Assembly (NCBI GenBank): GCA_025716855.1
Contig: JAIXMQ010000020.1
Span: 1 to 64,000 of the forward strand
Direction: 5' to 3'
Origin: Pilaira anomala
Taxonomy: Eukaryota; Mucoromycota; Mucoromycetes; Mucorales; Mucoraceae
Length of the DNA stretch: 64,000 nt
This document shows positions 55,894-64,000 of the stretch, piece by piece. Numbering within the stretch: the stretch's first letter is position 1; each line of letters starts with the position of its first letter. The notes below the pieces were generated by a model. That model made no database searches. It saw only the letters and a program-made list of their open reading frames with translations, and was not told where the DNA came from. A program made the position numbers and the translations under genes.

Positions 55894-58497
55894 ATGGAGA
55901 ATAACACTGCCGAAAAAGTGATTCCTAAAGAAGATCACACTACCAAAGACAAGCAAACTGCAACTGTCCCAGCACCCATTCCTGAAAAGAGTGCTTGGAA
56001 AGTAACTATCGAAGTAACCGAGAAAGTATCTGAAGTGATTACTGGTAAAAGTAAGAGAATGCACACATACAACCTGTCAATTTTTTATTAAATTTTTTCT
56101 ATTTTTTTTTTTTTTTTTTTTTTTTTTTTGGTCTCAATAGGCTGGCCTGCACCCAAGGAAGCCGCTGTAGATACAACTGAGGAGGCTGAAAAGGAAAAGT
56201 TTGTTGAAACTAAAGTAAAGAGTAAGGGCCAATGGAAGCCTTTTACTCCTACCTTAGTTCACGCTTCTTCTAACCCTCGTAGTACTGCCCGTAAGAGTAT
56301 TCGTCGTTCTGGTCCCGGTAGCAAGGATGCTAAAAAGTCATCAACTAATGGCCCTCGTAGAGGTTCCAAGTCTAAAGACGCTTCTGCTACTACTAGTACT
56401 GCCGCTGCCGCCAGTACTAATACCGCATCAGCAGCTAACACTACTTCCACTGCTGCTCCTGTCGCTACTCCCACTCCTGCTACCACTACTTCTACAAAGT
56501 CTGAGAAAGAAGAAGAAAAGAAACCCAAATCTCGTTCTGTTCGTCCCAAGAGTACTGGCCGTTTCGTTCCTCGTAAAACTCCTGCTTTCATTAACATTGA
56601 TGCTGAGACTTTAAAGATGTACATTATGCAACAAATGTAAGTATATAATGAACAGAAGTAAAAAAAAAAAAAAGATCGATGGGGATCCTTCCCCTTCCAT
56701 TAACAATTTTTTTATTTTGAACAGTGAATATTACTTCAGTATTGATAATCTTTGTAAGGATGTTTTCTTACGTCAGCAAATGGATTCTAATGGTTTTGTT
56801 GATTTATCCTTCATTGCAAACTTCAACCGTGTCAAGGGTTTAACTACTGATGTCAAATTGATCCGTGAAGCTTTGGATAACAGTCAAATTCTTGAAGTTA
56901 AGGGAGATAAGTTGCGTAAGAGAGAGGGTTGGGAAACTTGGTTAATGCCTTCTGTGATCCCTGGTCCTACTCCCGTTGTACCTGTCATTCCTAAAAGCAC
57001 CACAACTGCTGCTGAAATCGCTAAGCATAATGCCCCTCCTAATCCTCAACCTACTTTAGCTTCGTTAGCTGGTACTACTTTGCTTCCTGCTGCTGTCCCT
57101 AAATTAAATGGTTCAAAGCCTGCTCCTAAGCCTACCCCCAAGGATGAAGATGATTTATTTGACTTCGATGATGATTGGACTGATGGTAGTCGTCAAGATA
57201 CCGTCAAGAAATATTATCTTTCTGACGAAGACGAAGAAGATGATGATGATCTTGAAATGGATGATGACACTGTTGCTCGTATCATGATTGTCACTCAACG
57301 CAAGTCTGATCGCTCTCATACCAACTACAACCGTGCCAAGATTAATGAAGATATTTCTGAAATGATCAATGAAGGTCTTTACCAATATGAGTCTGGCCTT
57401 CATAGTTCTAACCATGTTACACCCAAGGTTGGCTCTGTCGGCAAGGATCAATTTGAGCAATTAAAAACTCGCGAACATCAACATAGTGGTGAACAAGTCG
57501 GTACTCAACTCTCTAGCACCACTATTACTGCTAAACCTATCAAGAATGATAAGTCTACTCCTCGTTTCTATGCTGTTCGCCCCGAATCTCTTCCTAGCTC
57601 TGCCTTCTTTGGTACTACACCTACCCGTAAGATCAATGATCAAGGTCATGTTGGTTGGGTTTTGAGTGATCAAGCTTACCACTATAACCCTAATGATTTA
57701 TTATCTACTAGTTATGGTAAATCTCCTGCTACTGAAAGTATGCTCTCTTCTTCTGTTGATAACATGGCCCACTCCTTCGGTAGTTTCCAACATCCCAGCC
57801 ACGATTTATTACGTGATAAGGGTTTTGTTCAACACAAGTATTATAAGTACCATGCTAAGGCATTAAGAGAGCGTAAGCAATTAGGCGTTGGTCACTCTCA
57901 AGAAATGAATACATTATTCCGTTTCTGGTCTCACTTCTTACGTGATCACTTCAACAAGCGTATGTATAATGAATTCAAGAGATTAGCAGTAGAAGATGCC
58001 AATCAAAACTACAGGTATGGAATAGATAAATTTTATGGTAGAAAGAAATTCTCACATTTTGTATTATTATTTTATTTTATAGATATGGCTTAGAATGTCT
58101 CTTCCGTTTCTATTCATACGGTCTTGAAAAGCGTTACCGTAAGGAGCTCTTTGAAGATTTCCAAGAATTGACTTTAGCTGATTACGAAAGAGGACACCTC
58201 TACGGTCTTGAAAAGTTCTGGGCTTATACATACTACCGTAAGGATAAGAAGAAGAGAGAACTCAAGATCAACGAGCCTTTGGTTGCATTATTAGCCAAAT
58301 ACAAGTCCGTTGAAGATTTTAGAAACGCTGAAGCACCTGCTCCTCAAGCTGAAACAACCTATAAAGTACCTCATCACGGTGTAAGTAACGAAAAAAAAAA
58401 TCGCTCTCAAGTAAAATTGTATATTAACACATAGTATTTATAGAAATCTAGAAATAGTACCAGCGGTGCTTCTCCTCTTCCTACCTCTGCTGCTTAA
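55894..58497 (+). CDS. LARP1-type La-related protein (La motif plus DM15 repeats)
   Basis: RNA-binding protein; LARP1 relatives bind 5' caps and TOP motifs of ribosomal-protein mRNAs and link their translation and stability to TOR. Five exons (55894-56050, 56141-56636, 56725-58014, 58083-58380, 58444-58497) give 764 residues. An N-terminal low-complexity region (basic, Ser/Thr/Ala rich, with [12 protein letters not shown]) precedes the La motif (about 215-290: [20 protein letters not shown] ... [17 protein letters not shown]). A linker with an acidic tract follows, then DM15 repeats at the C-terminus ([79 protein letters not shown]). DM15 repeats separate it from yeast Sro9/Slf1, which lack them. 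Codon bias is strong (C-ending CGT/ACT/TCT codons), suggesting high expression. Confidence 0.92.
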
Positions 58498-59073
58498 TTT
58501 CCCACTTTCTTTCTCTCTAACCACGTATATATCTTCGAAAAAACCTAAAAAAAAATCAAAACCTGTTTCTCAAAACCTAAAAATACTTCTTGATAGAACT
58601 CCACCCTCTTTTTTTTTATACAAAATTTCTTCTCCTTTTTTTATATATTATTTATCTTCATTTTTTATTTTTTTTTTTTACTTCCACATAAATTGTTATT
58701 TAAAAACCCAAATTATTCATGTATTCTGTACTTCCGTTAAAATCGTAAAGGGCTTTCTTTGTACTGAAAAAAGGCTCTTTTGTGAATTTTGTATTATGGT
58801 TATGGCTTCTACTGTATGCACACAAACCATACTACACCCTGCCCCGTAAACTATTAATTAAGTTTGTAAACTTGCAAAAAGCAATTACCAATACTATTAG
58901 TTCAAAAAACAGTATTCGACTCTACACATTATAAACATTGTGTCAGAAATTTTAATTATGGTGATAAGGACTTAGTGATATTTTTGACAGTCGTCGCACA
59001 GATAGGCGGTCACTTTTTTGCTTCCTTTTTTTTGACATGGTCTGTATCTCCTTTTTTTTTTACCATTTGAATT
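58498..59073. other. Intergenic region
   Basis: 3' UTR of the LARP gene (T-rich) and the presumed promoter of the carrier gene. A 127-codon plus-strand frame here (58466-58849) is Phe/Leu/Ser rich and looks like an artefact of T-runs. Confidence 0.5.
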
Positions 59074-60320
59074 ATGAACAAAGAACCAGCGATCCCAAAA
59101 GTTGCTCAAGATCTCATTGCTGGAACAGTGGGTGGTTGGGCACAAGTCATTGTGGGGCAGCCACTTGACACGATCAAGGTACGATTACAAACTCAACCAT
59201 CGCCACCCATTTACAGGAATGCCACCGACTGCTTTAGCCAACTTGTAAAGCAAGAAGGGGTGAGTTCTTTTTTTTTTTAAAATATAAAAGATATGTTTTT
59301 TTTACGTTCAAGCAACTGATAATATATAGCCTAAAGGTTTATATCGTGGTGTCATGCCCCCTTTAGCGGGAATTGGATTTTGGTAATTAACATTTTGATT
59401 TCGGCCAAGATTTATTCTGACATATCCATTTTAGTAATGCAGTAATGTTCACATGTAATGGATATTTTAGACGCATGCTACAACAAGAGCGCAAGACGTT
59501 ATCTATTTGTAAGCAAATCAAAATATGAATGTGATTTGTTACTAATTTGAAGCAGTTGAAATTGGTCTGGCAGGATCCATGGCTGGTTCTGTAATGGCAT
59601 TTTTAAATTGCCCTATTGAACTTTTGAAGGTTAAATTACAAATTCAAGACCCCAAGGGTATTATTGGTCTTAGTGGGAAGCTTGAGCCACCTGTAAGTAT
59701 ATACATTTATGTATATGCAAGTACGTATGATGAACATTTGAAGCTTACGGTTCTATTAGTTTAAAGGAGTTATTGATTGTGGGATTCGTAGTGTGCGTGC
59801 ACAAGGATTCATGGGTATTTATAGGGGAATGGGTATGACATTACTTCGTGATGTACCTGGTTATTTTGCATATTTTGGTAAATTCTTATTTTTGTTTATC
59901 TAACATATTGTCTTGAGCTAATATCTTTTCATAATCTAGTGGGTTACGAGAGTCTGAAGCGGTTATTCCAATCTATGAGAAAAGAAGGTGAATTAACGAC
60001 ATTTGATTTACTTATGGCAGGAGGTTTATCTGGGTTTGCTGCTTGGGTACCATCTTACCCTCAAGATGTGATAAAGAGCTGCTATCAAAACGATCTTCGG
60101 TAAGCCTTAACTTCATAAGTGTACAGTGATATGTCATGATATTTAACAGATTGTAATACAAATTAGATATAAATCATATGGAGAAGTGTTCCGGACACTT
60201 TTACAAACAAAAGGCCCTACAGCCTTTTTCAACGGAATCGGTCCTGCTATGGCAAGAGCATTTCCTGCTAATGCTGCTACTTTCTTTGCGTATGAAATGG
60301 CAATGAAAGCAATGCAATAG
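59074..60320 (+). CDS. Mitochondrial carrier family transporter (carnitine/ornithine/YMC-like clade)
   Basis: Inner-membrane solute exchanger. Seven exons (59074-59259, 59330-59382, 59435-59508, 59556-59692, 59760-59877, 59940-60099, 60167-60320) give 293 residues, the normal carrier length. The three repeats each carry the P-x-D/E-x-x-K signature: QPLDTIKVRLQ, CPIELLKVKLQ and YPQDVIKSCYQ. Other landmarks are GTVGGWAQVIVGQPLD, PKGLYRGVMPPLAGIGFCNA, GMGMTLLRDVPGYFAYFVGY and GIGPAMARAFPANAATFFAY. The RDVPGYFAY segment and the first repeat resemble carnitine/acylcarnitine, ornithine and YMC carriers, so an amino-acid or acyl-carnitine substrate is likely, but the exact one cannot be read from the sequence. 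Confidence 0.92.
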
Positions 60321-60894
60321 TTATATAGAATTAATGAAAAAAAAAAATTAAACTTGTTACTCTGACACCATGTCAGTCTCAAATATTTGCAGTATTGCAG
60401 CAAACAATCTTCTTTTTCTATATATAGCTATTCCTTTATCATTTTAAAAAGTGTCATGATTTTTTTTTTCTTTTGTTCTTTCGCTTGATAATTCTATAGA
60501 AAAAGTTGATTATTTTGACTGCATAGTTAAACTTGCCCAGCCGTAAATGTCTGTGCGACTTAAATAAGTTTATTGAGCAGCTGTCAAAACAACACAATGC
60601 TTTTTTTTTTTTAAGTATTTAATACATGAAAGTGATATAGTAATACGCATTCTATGTAGCATTATTTTACTTGGAAAGTAAAGAAAAGAAAAAACATCGT
60701 CTGTCGTAGGCGGAGTGGAAGCGTAGTAATCATGAATTCGCCTTAAATAGCCTCGTTTTTTTTTTTTTTTTTTTGTTTCTGGTTGTTAGGAAAGGAAGTC
60801 CGCGGCATAAAAAGGAAAATTTATTTTTTAATCTTTTTCATTCTTTTTTTATCACGTACCATTTTTTTCTAGAACACATCGATATACAGATACA
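60321..60894. promoter_or_regulatory. Intergenic region with the hexokinase promoter
   Basis: A short pyrimidine/T-rich stretch (60757-60774, 60837-60869) precedes the hexokinase start. No gene otherwise. Confidence 0.45.
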
Positions 60895-62577
60895 ATGTCA
60901 AGCGTTAAAGCACCTCAAGCATATGAAGTCAATGAATTTGGTGGTACTCCTGAACAGGAAGCTTACATGCAAGATATTATCAATCAGTTCACTGTAGATA
61001 CTACATACCTCAATCAAATTCGCGATCGGTTTATTAAAGAAATGAATAAAGGTCTTGAAAAAGAGGGAGCCACAGTTGCCATGATTCCTTCTTATGTTGA
61101 AGGACGTTTAACAGGTATTTAATCGAAAACAACAGAAGGAAGAAGAAATGATTTTTTTTAATATAAACCAAAATTTAATAGGTAAAGAACAAGGTAACTT
61201 CCTCGCACTTGACTTGGGAGGAACAAACTTGAGAGTTGTTCTTGTTACCCTTGAGGGAGCAGGTAAATTCAAAACAGTTTCCTCAAAGTCTAGGGTTTCT
61301 GATGAATTAAAATCTGGCCCTATGCGTAACTTGTGTGGTACGTTTAATATTCCCTCCCAATAATAAACTGTAGATGAAACTTGTTTGAATTCCGATTTTA
61401 ACATGGCTTTTATGTTTTTTTTTAATATATCTAGATTATATTGCCGAGTGTATCGATACTTTCTTAACAGAGCAAGGCCTTGAAGACCAAGAAACCGAGC
61501 TTAATTTAGGTTACACTTTCTCTTTCCCTGTTCTTCAAACAAAGGTAATTACATAAAATAATTAAATATAAACAAAAAATGACATATGAAATTTAATTTG
61601 GCGACAAATTTTTTTTCCCTTATCTGTGACAAGATCAATCGCGGTGTCCTCTCTACTTGGACCAAGGGTTTTGCATGTAGTGGTGCCGTTGGTAAAGATC
61701 CCGTTTTATTATTACAGGATGCTCTTTTAAGAAAGCATGTACCAGTTAAAGTATCTGCTCTTGTTAATGATACTGTCGGTACTCTTTTATCCAACGCATA
61801 TAATAAGCCTTCAACTGTAGCTGGTCTTATCTTAGGTACAGGTGCTAATGGTGCTTATATTGAAAAGATGGAAAATATTAAAAAATGGAAAGGTGGTAAA
61901 ACAACTTCAGATGAGATGATTATCAATATGGAATTTGGTGCTTTTGACAATGAACGTAAAATCCTTCCTTTGACTCGTTTCGATAACAAATTAGATCGTG
62001 AATCAATTAACCCTCATTCTCAAATTTATGAAAAAATGATTTCCGGTATGTATCTTGGTGAAATTTCTCGTAACGTCTTAACAGATATGATTGATCGTGA
62101 ACTTCTTCTTAAGCGTGATGAACATACTTCAATCGCTTGGTCAAAGGACATTTCTAAGCATTGGTCTTTTGAAACCGCCTTCATGTCTAATATTGAAGCT
62201 GATAAGTCAAAGGACTTTACAGAAACCAAGGAAATTTTAGATACCAATCTCAACTTACATGATATCACAACGACTGAAGCTAAATTCATTAAGAAAATTT
62301 GTGAGCTTGTTGGTAAGCGTGCTGCTCGTCTTGCTGCTGCTTCCATTGCTGCTATTGTTCAACATATTGGTATTACCAAAGAAGGTTGTGATATTGGCAT
62401 TGATGGTTCTCTTTACGAATTCTACCCTTCTTTCGAGTCTAGAATGTATGATGCCCTTGAAGAAATGTTACCTGAAGTTCACGATTTACGCAAAACTATT
62501 CGTCTTGGTCTTGCTAGAGATGGTAGTGGTGTGGGTGCTGCTCTTACTGCGTGTGTTGCTGCCAATATGGAAAGTAG

Positions 62578-62584
<7 letters not shown>
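60895..62584 (+). CDS. Hexokinase
   Basis: Phosphorylates glucose and other hexoses with ATP, the entry step of glycolysis. Four exons (60895-61114, 61182-61337, 61435-61544, 61634-62584) give 478 residues, the length of fungal 50-kDa hexokinases. Motifs: ATP phosphate 1 FLALDLGGTNLRVVLV, sugar-binding LGYTFSFPVLQT and LSTWTKGFACSGAVGKD, catalytic Asp in ALVNDTVGTLLSNAY, LILGTGANGAYIEKM, adenosine-site IGIDGSLYEFYPSFESRM, and DGSGVGAALTACVA at the end. The extended substrate loop TWTKGF plus the sugar-contacting NDTVGT suggest a general hexokinase rather than a regulatory, catalytically inactive paralogue. It converges with the NEDD8 E1 gene (265 bp between stop codons). Confidence 0.96.
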
Positions 62585-62616
<32 letters not shown>

Positions 62617-62848
62617 GTAATCTGAAAAGCTGGAACAAAGTTCTATCTTTTATTCATCCCATATCTTTCTTTTAAATACTTATTATATACATCCCCTCTT
62701 TCTCTTTTTTTCCCCTTCTTCATTCATACTTCTGTATAGTATCTAAAATAAAAAATAAAAAATAAAAATTGCATAAAATTTACACCAATAAAGTATATAA
62801 AAGTTTTTTTTTTTTTTTTTTTTTACTTGTTTATTCGGCTAGTTTTAT

Positions 62849-64000
62849 TTATAATTCAAATACATTGCTCGTTGAGGTGATACCGTTAAACACACACGTG
62901 TTGTTAATAGGAATGTATTGATGTGTTATCAATTTAATCGCTTCCTGAGCTACCAAGCCACCTACAAGAGCCGCCATATTCGGGGTTTCCAAATCGCCAA
63001 ATCGTACGCTATCAAGAAAAGTTTAAGAGTGATGCAATTGCATGATGGGCTTTTAATAACTTACTAATTTAAAACGCATTTATCGATCATGTCACTCGTC
63101 ATGAGCTCACATGCTTCTGTATCACTAAATCCCAAACTCTTAATCAATGCTTGCACTTGCTCCTTTAAAGGATTGAAATCTTCTTGTGTTGCTTTTTTTT
63201 TTTTAAAAAAAAAACACCCCAAATCTGGTTAAAATTACTAAAAACAACTCATTTTTTACAAATTACTTTACCAGGGAAATGGCCGTGCTTCATATAAAAC
63301 TTATCGGCTGCCTTAAAGGTTAAATAGTAACAAAAGTTTTCTTCTGTTTTAATCCAGTTAACTACGGAAAGAGTATTTTTTAAGGGGATTATTTTTAGAA
63401 TTACATAAAATCATGCTACATTCATTTACTTTCTTACCTAATTTTTCCGCTTGTACACGGTTTTCAGTAAGAGGGTGGTATTGAATAACTCTAATATTAG
63501 CTGCATTTTTACAAAATATTTCGATAGTTTTATCAGGGATGACCATGTCTGTTCCTTCGATAAGTCCTTTTACTCTCTTTTTGACCGCTTCGAGGTCGGA
63601 TAAAGCCTTTTCGCGATAAATATTTTGTAACGCAATGTAATTCATAGTGTCAGATTTCATATCTGGTAACTTGCCTGAAAGTGGAAGTTGACCTCCGCTT
63701 TCGTTTTCTACAAAGTCGCGCACGGCCCGAACTAAGATCCAGAAAAAAGGCGACTTTTTTTTTTTTAAAAAAAAACATGTTAGAATATTTTCATATCGTA
63801 CTTCTAAAAGAAAGACTTACATCACTATGAGCACTTTGACATGAGGTATCTTCAAGAATTTGTCTTACTTCATCGGAAATCTAGAAAAGATTTAGAATAA
63901 AAAAGAGAATAAGATATTTTGAGTAGTGTTAACTTACGCGTTCGGCAGAACAAAGTCTCCAAGCATTTGCAATAGCTTCGTCAAAGTTCTCTTGATCCGG
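62849..64000 (-). CDS. ULA1: NEDD8-activating enzyme E1 regulatory subunit (NAE1/ULA1), C-terminal part
   Basis: Partner of Uba3 that activates NEDD8/Rub1 for cullin modification. Only the C-terminal half is in the window; the gene continues past 64000. Exons read on the minus strand: (>64000)-63938, 63880-63821, 63753-63438, 63361-63272, 63191-63065 and 63008-62849. Landmarks: ENFDEAIANAWRLC, SDSPFFWILVRAVRDFVENE (matches the family FWILVRALKEFV), LPLSGKLPDMKSDTMNYIAL, QNIYREKALSDLEAV, and the end FGDLETPNMAALVGGLVAQE with AIKLITHQYIPINNTCVFNG. No catalytic Cys is expected in this subunit. One acceptor lies in an A run (AAAAAG at 63754), chosen because it restores SPFFWILVRA. Confidence 0.93.

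Noticed and set aside
56259..56624. 121-codon minus-strand Val/Ala-rich frame within the LARP gene
   Set aside because: A shadow of the Ala/Thr-rich coding region on the plus strand.
58466..58849. 127-codon plus-strand frame after the LARP gene
   Set aside because: Overlaps the last LARP exon in another frame and is dominated by Phe/Leu/Ser from T-runs in the 3' UTR.

Overview
This window looks like nuclear DNA of an early-diverging filamentous fungus, most likely Mucoromycota (Mucorales-like). The basis is AT-rich intergenic DNA, many short GT-AG introns (about 50-100 nt) loaded with poly-T or poly-A runs, genes of a typical fungal set, and transposon remnants. The species cannot be told from the sequence alone. 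For nearly every conserved gene I rebuilt the exon-intron structure by hand. Unless an entry says otherwise, the summed exon lengths are a multiple of three and the protein length fits the family.

Layout. 1-4.0 kb: AT-rich, with microsatellites, a degenerate 0.2 kb repeat array and one doubtful gene. 4.0-11.4 kb: dense gene block with RNA polymerase III subunit RPC25 (+), then on the minus strand a UBA-domain protein, a casein kinase 1, a very small SET protein and the ribosome-biogenesis helicase DBP4. 11.4-20.0 kb: gene-free accessory region holding a Mutator-like element remnant with long terminal inverted repeats, a second DDE transposase pseudogene and a 3.3 kb minisatellite of 18-bp units. 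21.1-38.5 kb: second dense block with a RAD5-type helicase/ubiquitin ligase (+), SAM50 (-), NOP14 (+), an unknown 147-aa protein (-), an ATF/CREB bZIP (+), a 5'-nucleotidase-family phosphoesterase (+) and a GDA1-type Golgi GDPase (+). 39.4-48.1 kb: sparse region with an acidic Ser/Asp protein, ribosomal protein eS25, a tiny secreted peptide, a MITE-like element, an unknown 153-aa gene, an apparently complete Tc1-like transposon and a decayed gene. 48.2-64 kb: third dense block with a second bZIP, NAD(P)HX epimerase (-), acetyl-CoA synthetase (+), ATP synthase subunit j (-), a LARP1-type protein (+), a mitochondrial carrier (+), a hexokinase (+) and the C-terminal part of the NEDD8 E1 regulatory subunit (-), which runs off the right edge.

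Functional themes are housekeeping: ribosome biogenesis and translation (DBP4, NOP14, eS25, LARP1, RPC25), mitochondria (SAM50, ATP18, a carrier), central carbon metabolism (acetyl-CoA synthetase, hexokinase, NAD(P)HX epimerase), ubiquitin-type signalling (RAD5, UBA protein, NAE1/ULA1) and endomembrane nucleotide metabolism (GDA1 beside a 5'-nucleotidase relative). No operon logic applies, but several pairs share short divergent or convergent spacers. The most unusual material is mobile or repetitive: the Tc1 element with 22-bp subterminal repeats at its right end, the Mutator-like remnant, and the minisatellite that is open in five of six frames. The small secreted peptide at 42.3 kb is the best candidate for an overlooked gene.
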